DNA of 56,378 nucleotides from a virus. The first letter of the stretch is position 1, and each line of letters begins with the position of its first letter. The stretch lies in the IMG/VR virus record IMGVR_UViG_3300017779_000007, positions 1 through 56,378 of that record, one strand, 5' to 3'. The notes beneath the pieces are model-generated. The model had not been told where the DNA came from, ran no database searches, and saw only the letters and a program-made list of their open reading frames with translations. The position numbers and the translations under genes are program-made. This document shows positions 47,263 to 55,844 of this stretch, in pieces.

Positions 47263-47914
47263 TCACCTTACCACTAATATTGGACGAGCCTTCTCGCTGG
47301 CCTGCGATCCACTCTTTCGGGCAATAAACGCGCCAGTCTTTGCGTCGGTGGGCCACTTCTAGCTGGTGGTCGATGTGCTTGTTCGTATCTCGATAGTCTG
47401 TCGCGTAGGAGATGTGGCGGTATAGCTTCTCAAACGTAGGCTGGTTTACAGCGTAGGCGTGGGTTCGGTTGACAGAGCCGCCGATAATAACATTAGGAGA
47501 TCTTGTCTTTGAATTATCTCTCCGGTGCTGGCCACCTAAATATATCTGGCCCCAGTCGTCCGGCACGTCTTCCATGAACTCATTGAGTTTCTTTAACGCG
47601 TCTTCCTTGAAGATCACGTCGTCCTCCAATACCAATACGTTATTTAAGGTCAACGTATGCTGATTATCTCTAGTGTGTAGAACGTCTTCAAGGATTCGCT
47701 GATGTGAACGCAGGCAACCCCACGCTCCGTTTCCAGAATTCCAATCGGCGGGATGGGTTGTCCAGTCACCAATAATGGCTGGATAATAATGAACCCAGTC
47801 ATTATTAGCCATTCCGGTTTCTTCCAAATGCTTCTTCGTCTCTTCAAGACGATCCGGTCTGTGAGCGCAGTTTATCACGTAAACGCGGTCAAACCAGTCG
47901 GTTAGATTTTTCAT
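47243..47914 (-). CDS. Glycosyltransferase family 25-like protein, 223 aa
   Basis: Begins FDRVYVINCAHRPDRLEETK (about 8-27), the GT25 start pattern, then GAWGCLRSHQRILED (about 63-77) and the donor-binding VLVLEDDVIF (about 93-102). GT25 enzymes add galactose to lipooligosaccharide or collagen-type proteins. The 3' end overlaps the second glycosyltransferase, the 5' end overlaps a Ser-rich small gene by four bases, and all are in one transcript. Confidence 0.85.
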   Translation of the reverse strand: MKNLTDWFDRVYVINCAHRPDRLEETKKHLEETGMANNDWVHYYPAIIGDWTTHPADWNSGNGAWGCLRSHQRILEDVLHTRDNQHTLTLNNVLVLEDDVIFKEDALKKLNEFMEDVPDDWGQIYLGGQHRRDNSKTRSPNVIIGGSVNRTHAYAVNQPTFEKLYRHISYATDYRDTNKHIDHQLEVAHRRKDWRVYCPKEWIAGQREGSSNISGKVNETKFW

Positions 47915-48291
47915 GATTGTGAGTCTGATTCTGATACTGATGAGCTACTCTTAGCGGAACCACTAGAGCTAGAGCCACTAGAGCTAGAGCCGCTGTAGCT
48001 ACAAGACGAACCACTAGCGGTTACTGTGATGGTAAGTGCGCTAGATGAAGAACCAGAAGAAGTATCTACGTAATCTCCTGACGGATCATCTGCGTCCGTC
48101 CCCCCTACGTATTCGTCTCCAAAGGCATCCGTGTAGATCCAAGCAACTCCGTTCCATTGAATAGTCTGCTCTCCTCCTCCTCCTGTAGTGTAGAGACCCC
48201 TGCTTTCGTCCCAATCTAAATCGAAAGGTCCAGCTACCGAGCTACCGCCTGCATCGTAGTGGGTGGCTTGTGCATCACAAGGTAACGACAT
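47911..48291 (-). CDS. Serine-rich virion-associated protein, 126 aa
   Basis: N-terminal 70 residues are Gly/Asp/Trp-rich beta structure (DLDWDESRGLY, TIQWNGVAWIY). The C-terminal 50 are almost only Ser and Gly (SSSSGSSSSGSAKSSSSV), encoded by a short repeat. Ser-rich tails of this kind are typical glycosylation substrates. Overlaps both neighbours by one and four bases. No family recognised. Confidence 0.65.
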   Translation of the reverse strand: MSLPCDAQATHYDAGGSSVAGPFDLDWDESRGLYTTGGGGEQTIQWNGVAWIYTDAFGDEYVGGTDADDPSGDYVDTSSGSSSSALTITVTASGSSCSYSGSSSSGSSSSGSAKSSSSVSESDSQS

Positions 48292-49403
48292 TACTTTCTA
48301 GGATAGGCTGAGTTAATAAACTTCTCGTTAGCGATGAATTGCTCTCTGCTACGCTCAGGCATATCGAGATGCTTGAATCCTTTACGTACTCCGGTCAGCT
48401 TCAAAGTAACCTTAGTCGGCCTCAAGAAAGATAAAGGCCAAGCTGAGAGGATCACGTTGTTCTCCTCGACCACCGCGCCAACTGATCCGGCCCTGTCACC
48501 AGCTACGCCTGTTATGACCATTGAATCTGGCTCGCATACAGCTAAAAATCGATCATCGATTCGGGTTACGGTTTTGGGGCCGACCACCGGAACATCTCTC
48601 ATAACGAACTCAAAGAGAACCTCGTTGGACTCCATCGTGAACAGCGCACCGTATCCTTCGTCATGCCAGTCCATCGGCACGATAGCTGTTGATTTATCGG
48701 AACCGGAATCAGAGGTAGAGGTAGAGGTAGAGGTAGAGGTAGAATCAGAGCCGGAGCTACTGTCAGAACCTTCGCTGCCAGACGCTTCCTCTGGCTCCGC
48801 GAAAGCGGTTATCCAGTAAACGTCGGTAGATATGTTCTGGTCTAGTGACGGGATGTCGTAACCCGCGTCTCCCTCCGCGACGTTCCCGATTTTTACGTAG
48901 AACTTACCGCCGTCGTCATTAGGTAGGCTTTGTTGGTCCGGTGCATCTGGCCCCTTCAATTCACACGAAGTAACAGAACCGGCTGAGTCGGTTTCCCAGT
49001 AAAGATAGACATCGCCACGCCAATTTAGCCTATAGAATTTATAACGGTTCTCCCCACTCTCACCCTCTTCAGGTTTGAGTTGGTCGGGGGTAATTACTTG
49101 CGGATTAGTTATACCTGTTTGAGATACCAAACCGTCCGGCCCAATTACCATCTTGTTAATCTGATGAACCAGAACGCCGTAACAGATGTGTATCCCCTCC
49201 GCATTTTCCGCTTCTCCCTCACCGACGGGGCAGGGTCTCAGGGCAAAGGGATACGGTTTGTAGTCTGGAAGTTCCCTAGAAGTCTCCACAATAGATGACT
49301 CACCTCCTGTATCGAAAGAAATGTCGTAGTTTGGGTTATCCTGCGGCGCGTTGTTTAGCGGGATCGGCAAGTTGATATTCCCTCTTTCAAACGGTTCACT
49401 CAT
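48291..49403 (-). CDS. Virion structural protein with Ser/Thr linker, 370 aa
   Basis: Two beta-rich regions flank a linker with SDSTSTSTSTSTSDSGSD (about 221-238) encoded by a 6-bp array. N-terminal part includes YKFYRLNWRGDVYLYWETDS. C-terminal part includes VPVVGPKTVTRIDDRFLAV. Probably a tail or collar protein. The linker is a likely O-glycosylation target given the two glycosyltransferases downstream. Confidence 0.6.
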   Translation of the reverse strand: MSEPFERGNINLPIPLNNAPQDNPNYDISFDTGGESSIVETSRELPDYKPYPFALRPCPVGEGEAENAEGIHICYGVLVHQINKMVIGPDGLVSQTGITNPQVITPDQLKPEEGESGENRYKFYRLNWRGDVYLYWETDSAGSVTSCELKGPDAPDQQSLPNDDGGKFYVKIGNVAEGDAGYDIPSLDQNISTDVYWITAFAEPEEASGSEGSDSSSGSDSTSTSTSTSTSDSGSDKSTAIVPMDWHDEGYGALFTMESNEVLFEFVMRDVPVVGPKTVTRIDDRFLAVCEPDSMVITGVAGDRAGSVGAVVEENNVILSAWPLSFLRPTKVTLKLTGVRKGFKHLDMPERSREQFIANEKFINSAYPRK

Positions 49404-50651
49404 CTAAACAACGGGTTTGAAAATCTTCGTGGTCTCTTTCAACCAGCCTCCTCTAAACTTCTTAACAGTAGAAGACACAGTCATCTCCTCCGGCCAGTCG
49501 GTGTGGTTAGTCGCGTCGAAACTATAAACTCCGGCGGTGTAGACATACGTCTCATCTTCTGTTCCGTTAGTCACGCTTATAGACACTGGTCCGTGCAGCG
49601 TCTCCCTGACGTTCAAATTGAAGTAGGGGGTGGATACAGCGATTGATTCGGGCTGCATGGTCTTAGTAAGAGTATCTGGAGAAGGTTGACTGTCAGACCA
49701 CACAACCGAAACGACTGCTTTACACGGCCCTCTATACGCCCCTTTAGAGTATTTGACCCTTGGTGAGTAGGTCTCAGCACCGGATCTCTTCTCCCAGAGG
49801 TCAAAATAAATAGCCTCTAAGACAGGCGGGAAAGAGTAATTCACATACGAAGTATAGGAGAAGGCTCCGCCTCCGTCGGCTTTATTTACAACTTGTTGCT
49901 TTGTGACCGCATACCAGTTGTCTGAGAGTTGCTGCACCGTCCGTAAAATGCCGCCCGACGTTAATTTCCAGTATTCGCTGTTAGGGTCTTTTGCTAGAGC
50001 CGAGATAGAATACGATACCGAATTTACTAAGACTTGCTCAGTCGCATACATCAAGGTCTGCTTCGTGTAGTTCGTCTTTGAGAAAAACTCGTCGTAGTCC
50101 AGACGATACAGGGGGACTTTCTTAACGTAGACCCGCTGCTCGATGACATACAGACCGTTAAGCACCTTGTCGTTAATCGGGATCTGTTTACGCTGTGCCA
50201 GAACATACGTATCGTTATGAGACCCTCCAAGTTCATCAACTCTAGCGGTTGAGGGGAACTTATCGACCGGAACATTGGGAATAGTATCTCCCATCGCCGG
50301 AAGTTCTGGGTCGAACTCGCTACGGCGGATCACGTAGTCCCGCGCCACGGCGTCGAACTTAGTTCCTCCGATATCAGCTTCCGTATACGACCAGTTGTCG
50401 TTGTCCTGATCTAGCTGGTCAGCAGCGTAGTAGTAACGGTAATACCGAGTCTGTTGTTTAGGGTCAGCGGCCTCGACGTGGACCAGTCTGTGGTTTGGCC
50501 ACTTCTTGGAGTCTGGATGCTTGCTACCGTATTCCGGTATGTCCGTTCCGACCCGCTCTGCGTCTACGGACTCAAAGAATAAGATGTCGTTGACGTTCGG
50601 CGTGGGGAACGTGACGACTGACTGTCTCTGCGGTGATGGGTTAAGGGCCAT
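49404..50651 (-). CDS. Large beta-rich tail-module protein, 415 aa
   Basis: Long aromatic-rich protein (YYRYYYAADQ, residues about 70-79; YVNYSFPPVLEAIYFDLWEK about 269-288) with repeating Tyr/Val strands, characteristic of tail-spike or tail-tube assemblies. No enzyme motif. It stops one base before the next ATG. Leader carries two near-repeats CGGATAT. Structural role inferred from position. Confidence 0.6.
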   Translation of the reverse strand: MALNPSPQRQSVVTFPTPNVNDILFFESVDAERVGTDIPEYGSKHPDSKKWPNHRLVHVEAADPKQQTRYYRYYYAADQLDQDNDNWSYTEADIGGTKFDAVARDYVIRRSEFDPELPAMGDTIPNVPVDKFPSTARVDELGGSHNDTYVLAQRKQIPINDKVLNGLYVIEQRVYVKKVPLYRLDYDEFFSKTNYTKQTLMYATEQVLVNSVSYSISALAKDPNSEYWKLTSGGILRTVQQLSDNWYAVTKQQVVNKADGGGAFSYTSYVNYSFPPVLEAIYFDLWEKRSGAETYSPRVKYSKGAYRGPCKAVVSVVWSDSQPSPDTLTKTMQPESIAVSTPYFNLNVRETLHGPVSISVTNGTEDETYVYTAGVYSFDATNHTDWPEEMTVSSTVKKFRGGWLKETTKIFKPVV

Positions 50652-50667
50652 ATCCGTTTATATCCGT

Positions 50668-51429
50668 TTAGGAGGTCGCAACTTTGATGACGGCGAAATT
50701 CACTTTGACGGGGGAGACGGGTGTTACATTGCTAGTTCCGCCGTTTCTTATAGAGATATCGCAAGTTCCTGTTGTTGTGTTAGTAACTGAAACTGACAAC
50801 GAGTCGTCTCCGTCTTGTAAAGACACAACCACAACATCGTTCGCTCCTATAGCAGTGTTGGTCAAAGTGAAATTAATCGACGGATTGGCCGGAGTGGAGC
50901 CGACGAAGGGTGAAAGATACGTATGAGAAGAGAGGAGGGTGATCACTCCAGAGGGGGCATTCAAGGTGACTCCTGTAGTAATACTTCCGGCGGGGTCTTG
51001 AGTCGCCGTGCCGCCAGATGAGTATCCTAGATCTGCGCTGGCTAGGATGTCGGGTGCGGTAACATCTCCATTTGTCACAGAGACATTACCAGTTCCAACG
51101 GAAACATCGCCTACTGACGTGGTAATATCACCACTTCCCGTAGAGATACTGCCAGATCCCGTAGATATACTGCCTGATGACACGGTAATATTTCCAGATG
51201 TTACGGAGATGTTACCATTGGAAGTAATATTACCTGTCGCTGAAACCGTGTTTGCCGTTAGACTGTTCATGGACAGGTCAACCGTGCCAGTAACACTCGT
51301 TGAGCTAGTAATCGCGTTAGGTCCGGCTGGTCCGGTCGGTCCGGCTGGTCCAGCTAACATGGTAAGAGAATAACTGGAATCAGTTACAGTCAGACTGTGC
51401 CGAAGCGATTCTGTGATTTGTACGTCCAT
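50668..51429 (-). CDS. Collagen-like and beta-repeat fibre protein, 253 aa
   Basis: A GPAGPTGPAGP segment (residues 27-37) gives a short collagen triple helix. Residues 60-125 are short repeats (GNITSNGNISVTSGNITVSS, SGSISTGSGSISTGSG), a beta-helix- or trimeric-adhesin-like shaft. The C-terminal part is a globular beta domain. Such architecture fits a head or tail fibre. Its start overlaps the stop of the upstream gene by one base. Confidence 0.7.
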   Translation of the reverse strand: MDVQITESLRHSLTVTDSSYSLTMLAGPAGPTGPAGPNAITSSTSVTGTVDLSMNSLTANTVSATGNITSNGNISVTSGNITVSSGSISTGSGSISTGSGDITTSVGDVSVGTGNVSVTNGDVTAPDILASADLGYSSGGTATQDPAGSITTGVTLNAPSGVITLLSSHTYLSPFVGSTPANPSINFTLTNTAIGANDVVVVSLQDGDDSLSVSVTNTTTGTCDISIRNGGTSNVTPVSPVKVNFAVIKVATS

Positions 51430-51758
51430 TACTCAATAGTGATGCTGTCTTCGACGAAAACTTTCCCGTAAATCAAACGTGAGCGAGTTCCTGAAGCGGT
51501 TCGGAAAAGATCCCACTCATAAGTCGTGTTACCATCTAACTTTAAGGTCTCGGTTTTAGATATCCCGACAACCACGTTGTCGCCATCGTCTGTCATAGCA
51601 TCAAAAGACGCGACAAGAGGTTTCCCTCCGCCGCGTCTAATCTCAGCTTTTAACTCGGAGGCGGCTAAATTTACAGTTACACTTGCCAAACTGGCAGATA
51701 ACGTAAACGAAAAATCCTCTCCGCGAGCTACTATGATATTATGCTTTGCTGCTGCCAT
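51429..51758 (-). CDS. Small beta-sandwich virion protein, 109 aa
   Basis: Pattern IIVARGEDFSFTLS (residues 8-21), then ELKAEIRRGGGKPLV and TTYEWDLFRTASGTRSRLIY ending GKVFVEDSITI resembles small fibre- or baseplate-attachment domains (BppU-N-like). Overlaps the upstream gene by 20 bp. Probably an anchor for the collagen-like fibre downstream. Confidence 0.6.
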   Translation of the reverse strand: MAAAKHNIIVARGEDFSFTLSASLASVTVNLAASELKAEIRRGGGKPLVASFDAMTDDGDNVVVGISKTETLKLDGNTTYEWDLFRTASGTRSRLIYGKVFVEDSITIE

Positions 51759-52062
51759 CAGTCATTGCCTTTTCCACGGCGATGACGAAGTCTACCTTAT
51801 TCGGCTTGCCTTGTCCAGCGTCCGATTTCATCGGGCCACCATTGACAACGTAAGCGTGGACAGACTCCAGATAGTCGTTGGCGAGGGTCATTTTTGACTG
51901 AACCCAAGCCTCAGTCATCCTCGGAGAGCCGCAGCCGCACTGCTCCATGAGCTGCTCGGCGTTGGCCATAATGTTGGACAACTGCTGCTGGACCATCTCC
52001 AGATCCTTCTGAACATCGTGGTGATGCTCAGAAGGTTCCTCGGACTGGTATACGGTGTTCAT
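51739..52062 (-). CDS. Small conserved virion protein, 107 aa
   Basis: Core MTEAWVQSKMTLANDYLESV (residues 49-68) preceded by CGCGSPR is a recurrent pattern in phage virion proteins of the T4/cyanophage type, where it occurs as a domain of head or neck proteins. The N-terminal part is coiled coil (DVQKDLEMVQQQLSNIM). Here it stands alone. Overlaps both neighbours. Confidence 0.65.
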   Translation of the reverse strand: MNTVYQSEEPSEHHHDVQKDLEMVQQQLSNIMANAEQLMEQCGCGSPRMTEAWVQSKMTLANDYLESVHAYVVNGGPMKSDAGQGKPNKVDFVIAVEKAMTDGSSKA

Positions 52063-53039
52063 TAGGGATATTCACGATAAAACTGTAAAGCGAACTGGTT
52101 AGGGGACATTTCACCCAAACCACCCCGCTCTGCGAGCATGGACTTCATATTCTCAAGCTTTCCTCGGTCCGTGCGGGACTTTGGATCGAATGAGGTTCCA
52201 TGAGTATTCTTGAACAGAGCAATCGCTTGGTCTTCGTATCCTTCAGACACAACTTCAGCTTTAGGAGGAGCTGCGGCAATTTTCGCCTCACCCGCAGGCG
52301 TGTCGTAGTATTCTTCAAACAGCTCATCTGAGGTTGAGATACCCTCCGTTAGGTCGGATACCTTGTCTCCGACGGCTCCAACATACTTGTCTTTCAAAGA
52401 CTTTGCAGCTCCTGCGGGGTCTTTCAAAGATTCTGCGACTCCGCCCAACTTTTCTTTCAGGAGGTCTCCAAGTGCAGAAAAGTCGAGACCTTCGCCTCCT
52501 GCTTTTCTTGCTGCTTTTCTTGCTGCTCCTGCTGCTCCTGCTCCTGCTCCTCTTGCTGGGGCATTCAGAGCTTCCTCGATTCTATCGCCTGATTTCGTCT
52601 CAAAATCTTTTCCTTCTTCTAAGAGACGGCCAATTTTTGCGTCTTTTGAGGCGAGCGCGATATCCGCGATCTTTTCAGCGTCAGTCTTTTCCTTCGAAAT
52701 CGCGTCGAAACCTGCTTTAGCGTAGCCCATCTCGTTAACAACCTCATCGGCGTCAGGTAGCAGATTCGCTGGGTCTAGTAGGCTCACTGAACCTCCTTTT
52801 TCCCCCATTCGGATCTCGGGTCCATAATCATCTGCAAGCTTCGCTGCTGATTGGAGAACTCCTGCGGTGGCTCTACCTGCATCGGCTGCTGATCGTTTAA
52901 CGGCCCCAACGGCTTTGGTAGGTAGTGCTAGGAGCGATAGAATATCTCGCTCTCCTGCTTCCAGCATAGCTTCTGCTTTGGGGTTCTCCTTGAAAAAGTC
53001 GTTTGTGACTTTACCTAATGTTTCAAGTAACTTTGACAT
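52062..53039 (-). CDS. Ala-rich virion-associated protein, 325 aa
   Basis: Alternates helical segments and Ala/Gly-rich linkers (ARGAGAGAAGAARKAARKAG near residue 160-179). C terminus NQFALQFYREYP. Weakly resembles the 283-aa protein upstream of the capsid gene in composition, so both may be internal or minor head proteins. No motif recognised. It overlaps the 107-aa gene by one base. A terminator and 25 bp of A-rich leader precede it. Confidence 0.55.
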   Translation of the reverse strand: MSKLLETLGKVTNDFFKENPKAEAMLEAGERDILSLLALPTKAVGAVKRSAADAGRATAGVLQSAAKLADDYGPEIRMGEKGGSVSLLDPANLLPDADEVVNEMGYAKAGFDAISKEKTDAEKIADIALASKDAKIGRLLEEGKDFETKSGDRIEEALNAPARGAGAGAAGAARKAARKAGGEGLDFSALGDLLKEKLGGVAESLKDPAGAAKSLKDKYVGAVGDKVSDLTEGISTSDELFEEYYDTPAGEAKIAAAPPKAEVVSEGYEDQAIALFKNTHGTSFDPKSRTDRGKLENMKSMLAERGGLGEMSPNQFALQFYREYP

Positions 53040-53064
53040 AATAAGTGTTTCTTTCTGTAAATAA

Positions 53065-53103
53065 GAACCCCGCTGCCCGTTTTAGAGACAGGCAACGGGG
53101 TTC
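53065..53103 (-). terminator. Terminator after the capsid gene pair
   Basis: GAACCCCG/CGGGGTTC with further GTTGCC/GGCAGC pairing (one mismatch) forms a strong hairpin, followed on the minus strand by TTCTTATTT. It lies between the 73-aa gene and the 325-aa gene and would limit read-through from the capsid gene. Confidence 0.75.
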
Positions 53104-53128
53104 ATGTTAAGTGATACGTGATTCGGGG

Positions 53129-53350
53129 TTAAGCAAAAGCTCCAGATGCGATTGAATAAGCGAAATCCTCCACCTTGATGGTTTTAACTTTCTGCTCCGA
53201 GACATCGTATACTTGAATCAAATCTTTTTTAGAGAGTTCAGTTACAGCGTCAGAGTCTGATGCGGGAGTCAGTGCGTCGGGAGTAGACCCGTCGGAAGAT
53301 CCAGAAGCTACCAGTTCTTCAACAATCGGTGCGTCGTCTAGTGTTGGCAT
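53129..53350 (-). CDS. Small acidic protein after the capsid gene, 73 aa
   Basis: Disordered acidic first half (SSDGSTPDALTPASDSD), then KKDLIQVYDVSEQKVKTIKV and a hydrophobic end. Located between capsid and terminator, at the place where decoration or head-completion proteins are common. No family recognised. Confidence 0.6.
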   Translation of the reverse strand: MPTLDDAPIVEELVASGSSDGSTPDALTPASDSDAVTELSKKDLIQVYDVSEQKVKTIKVEDFAYSIASGAFA

Positions 53351-53372
53351 AATTATATAAGTGTTACGCTAA

Positions 53373-53406
53373 GTAATGTTCCCGAAATCTGTTTCGGGAA
53401 CATTAC
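53373..53406 (-). terminator. Perfect 15-bp hairpin behind the major capsid gene
   Basis: GTAATGTTCCCGAAA/TTTCGGGAACATTAC with a 4-nt loop, 14 bp after the capsid stop. There is no U-run, so it may stabilise the capsid mRNA 3' end or attenuate rather than fully terminate. Confidence 0.7.
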
Positions 53407-53419
53407 CTAACTAGATTAA

Positions 53420-54739
53420 TTAAGCAGCAGGAGTGCTGGAGTCACGCTTGAAGAGGATCACATAACCAAACTCAGTCTTGATGGGCTTGGTTGCGCTGGC
53501 GAGAACACCACGGAAGAATCCGATGGAACCGTCAGGGTTGGTGATCTCGTTAGCGATGTTCTTCCAGTCAAACTTACCACGGTAGTTGACAGGATCGAAA
53601 CTGATTCCGTTAGATCCGCTAAGTGGATTAGGGATCTGGGCTTCGCAAACTTCAGGGTGAAGAACGAATGCTGCCTCATAGGAAGCTGCTTCGTAAGAGG
53701 GGTTCGGGGTAGCTACTCCGCCTGATACGCTGTAAGGCTCAACCAAGTTGAGTGTGTTGTCAGCGGTATCGCCGGAGGCACTACTACCGTCGGTGTCGGT
53801 GTCCTGCTCAAAGCGAGGAGCGAGATCGTCAACGAGGTGGTAGAATCCGCGGAAGGACTTCTCGATACCAAGTGGGGCAATCAGGTCACTGACCTTAGCG
53901 TTGTTGTAGCGAACATCATCGCGGAATCCGGCCTCAGTCTGGAGCTGGTAAGAAGCTTCAGAAGAAAGGACGAGAGCGAAGACTGGGCGACCGTTCTCAC
54001 GACCGTAAGCATTGCTACCAGCACCTGCGCGGACCTGTCGGAAATAGACTTTGTCCAGAATCGCGTTGGAGATGTTTGCAGTAATATTGGTCGCTGTGAT
54101 CGTCTGATCGACAGTTGCAGTGCCTTCCTTGCTGTCAGCAAAGCTTGAGCTAGCACTCTTACAGATAACGAGGTTATCAGAGACTTTATCAAACTCTTCG
54201 CGGTAGCGGGTCTCCCAAGTGTTGCGGGTGACCTGAGTCATGATGTCCATGATGGCGCGAAGCTGCTCCTGACGGTGTGCGGCGAAGCGTAGGTCTTCAA
54301 GCGAGATGCGTGGAGACTCGATTACGGCACGTTGCAGGTTGAACTTTTTAAGTTGCTTACCGAACTGGACGAAAGCGCGTTTGTCGGCAGAACCAGTTCC
54401 GCGACCGCCCTGAACATCGTCAGCGGCGTCGTCGAGAGGCTGTGCGTTTGCGCCTGACAGAGATGTGTTAAACTGGTTTCCTCCAGAAGAGAGGGTTCCA
54501 AGGTCGGACCAGTTAGCCCCTACAGTGCTTCCGCCAGCCTCAGTGGTGGCGATTGCACGGTCATAAACGAGCGTGGTCTGTTGGTAGCCCATTCCATCTG
54601 CGAAGGAGGTCTGCTTAGTGAGATCCAACCAAGGCGAGGTGTGGAGGGTACGTGAGTAGATGTCGCTGCCGATGCGGTTAGCTTCTTCAGCGAGAATAGT
54701 GTTTACGGCAGTGATGCCAGCGTCAAGATTAAAAGACAT
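53420..54739 (-). CDS. Major capsid protein, 439 aa
   Basis: Builds the icosahedral shell; HK97-type fold assumed from size and context. ATG 54739 (MSFNLDAGITAVN) is preferred over a 12-residue upstream extension and is preceded by the A-rich TTATTTATTTAGAACA without SD. A long helix (RISLEDLRFAAHRQEQLRAI, about 156-175) suggests a spine helix. It lies between scaffold and tail genes, with strong own leader and a strong hairpin after it, as expected for the most abundant virion protein. Confidence 0.85.
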   Translation of the reverse strand: MSFNLDAGITAVNTILAEEANRIGSDIYSRTLHTSPWLDLTKQTSFADGMGYQQTTLVYDRAIATTEAGGSTVGANWSDLGTLSSGGNQFNTSLSGANAQPLDDAADDVQGGRGTGSADKRAFVQFGKQLKKFNLQRAVIESPRISLEDLRFAAHRQEQLRAIMDIMTQVTRNTWETRYREEFDKVSDNLVICKSASSSFADSKEGTATVDQTITATNITANISNAILDKVYFRQVRAGAGSNAYGRENGRPVFALVLSSEASYQLQTEAGFRDDVRYNNAKVSDLIAPLGIEKSFRGFYHLVDDLAPRFEQDTDTDGSSASGDTADNTLNLVEPYSVSGGVATPNPSYEAASYEAAFVLHPEVCEAQIPNPLSGSNGISFDPVNYRGKFDWKNIANEITNPDGSIGFFRGVLASATKPIKTEFGYVILFKRDSSTPAA

Positions 54740-54811
54740 TGTTCTAAATAAATAAGGGTTTGCGCTTCCGGCCAACGGGGTCGGAAACTAAAAGAGTTTA
54801 GGACGAACCTC

Positions 54812-54896
54812 TTAGAACTATTCAATGGCTAGAGCAACCGGAGTTTCTATGTGCTGTATCAGTTGTTTTTAGAACTATTCAAAGGCTAGAGCAACC
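54812..54896 (-). repeat. Direct repeats in the capsid gene leader
   Basis: Two 28-bp copies (54812-54839, 54869-54896) differ at one base and are spaced 57 bp apart. Both contain TTAGAACTATTCAA and GGCTAGAGCAACC. They lie between the candidate promoter at 54911-54938 and the capsid ATG, so they would be in the 5' UTR, or bind a regulator. Confidence 0.75.
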
Positions 54897-54910
54897 TAAC
54901 TGATAAGCGA

Positions 54911-54938
54911 ATCTTAACACTGTATACCAATCTGTCAA
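54911..54938 (-). promoter_or_regulatory. Candidate promoter for the capsid gene
   Basis: TTGACA (54933-54938), 16-bp spacer, TAAGAT (54911-54916). The -35 box is embedded in CCCCGTTGACA, also found before the 283-aa gene. It predicts a leader of about 165 nt containing the two 28-bp repeats. Confidence 0.5.
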
Positions 54939-54943
54939 CGGGG

Positions 54944-55795
54944 TTACTTCGTCAACGAGGTCAACCCGTCGTAGGGTTTTTCCATTAGCTTTCGCAGATC
55001 ATCGGCTTTCTTGTCGTTAGGAGAGCGGACTGAAGACGCACCTGACCGAAGTTCTTTTTGGAGATCGCCTTGATCTGGGTTGGCAATCGCTCTGTCGGCA
55101 CTCTCTGCCCGTTCTTCGGGGGACATCCTTGCTTTACGCAGATCTGCCGTGCGGCCTCTATTTCGTTTATACATCCTAAACTTTGCCGCTTCACGCTGCT
55201 CCTCTTCAGACGGGCCGAAGAACTTGTCATACGCGAGTCCTCCGAGGGTTTTTGCGGTATCGACCGCTGCGTCGCCAGCCGCATAAATAGTTCCTGCGGG
55301 GTCGAGGAAGCCTTGCCCCATGTTTTGTAAGTTTCCTCCCACAGTTCCCCCTCTTTTATACATTTCTTCCGCTTCGTCCCTAGCTTTTTGCCGTTCCTCC
55401 TCCGAGTTAGCTAGCATAGCAGATCTATACCCTAGTGCAGCTAATTCAGCAGGCGGGGCGAACTTTAAAAATCTCGACGCGGTACTCCCCGCTTTTTGAA
55501 GAGCTGGGCTGTATTTAGCGGCTTGATTGTAAAGGTTTTTGGCAACATTATCGGGGTTCAACTTTGAGAGGTTCTCTTGGAGAACGCCAAGAGCAGGTTT
55601 GAATCTACCAGCATTGTCTACGGCTTTTTCTAAAAGTGCTTTGGGAACTGTAGTGGTGTTCGCGGTGGGTCTTGAGAAGGATACCCCCGTCACGTCCGAA
55701 GCAAGCCCCCCAAGGGATTCATCGGCTTTCTCCGCAGCCACTCGGATATCCTCAAGCGTCTGGCTAAGGACTTTTTTCTTGTTTTTCTCACTCAT
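54944..55795 (-). CDS. Helical virion-associated protein, 283 aa
   Basis: Basic start (SEKNKKKVLSQTLEDIRVAA), long helical middle with RFLKFAPPAELAALGYRSAM, then a charged C-terminal half (REAAKFRMYKRNRGRTADLR). No catalytic or membrane motif. It lies between scaffold and capsid genes and resembles minor internal head proteins. Preceded by TTGACA-type sequence with 20 nt from the -10 to ATG. Confidence 0.6.
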   Translation of the reverse strand: MSEKNKKKVLSQTLEDIRVAAEKADESLGGLASDVTGVSFSRPTANTTTVPKALLEKAVDNAGRFKPALGVLQENLSKLNPDNVAKNLYNQAAKYSPALQKAGSTASRFLKFAPPAELAALGYRSAMLANSEEERQKARDEAEEMYKRGGTVGGNLQNMGQGFLDPAGTIYAAGDAAVDTAKTLGGLAYDKFFGPSEEEQREAAKFRMYKRNRGRTADLRKARMSPEERAESADRAIANPDQGDLQKELRSGASSVRSPNDKKADDLRKLMEKPYDGLTSLTK

Positions 55796-55815
55796 CTAAG
55801 TAAACCGGTAAATCG

Positions 55816-55844
55816 AGGGTATCATTTGCTGGTTATAATGTCAA
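55816..55844 (-). promoter_or_regulatory. Candidate promoter for the 283-aa gene
   Basis: TTGACA (55839-55844), 17-bp spacer, TACCCT (55816-55821), in a CCCCGTTGACATTA context. The -10 box is poor, so the call leans on the shared -35 context and placement. Confidence 0.4.
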
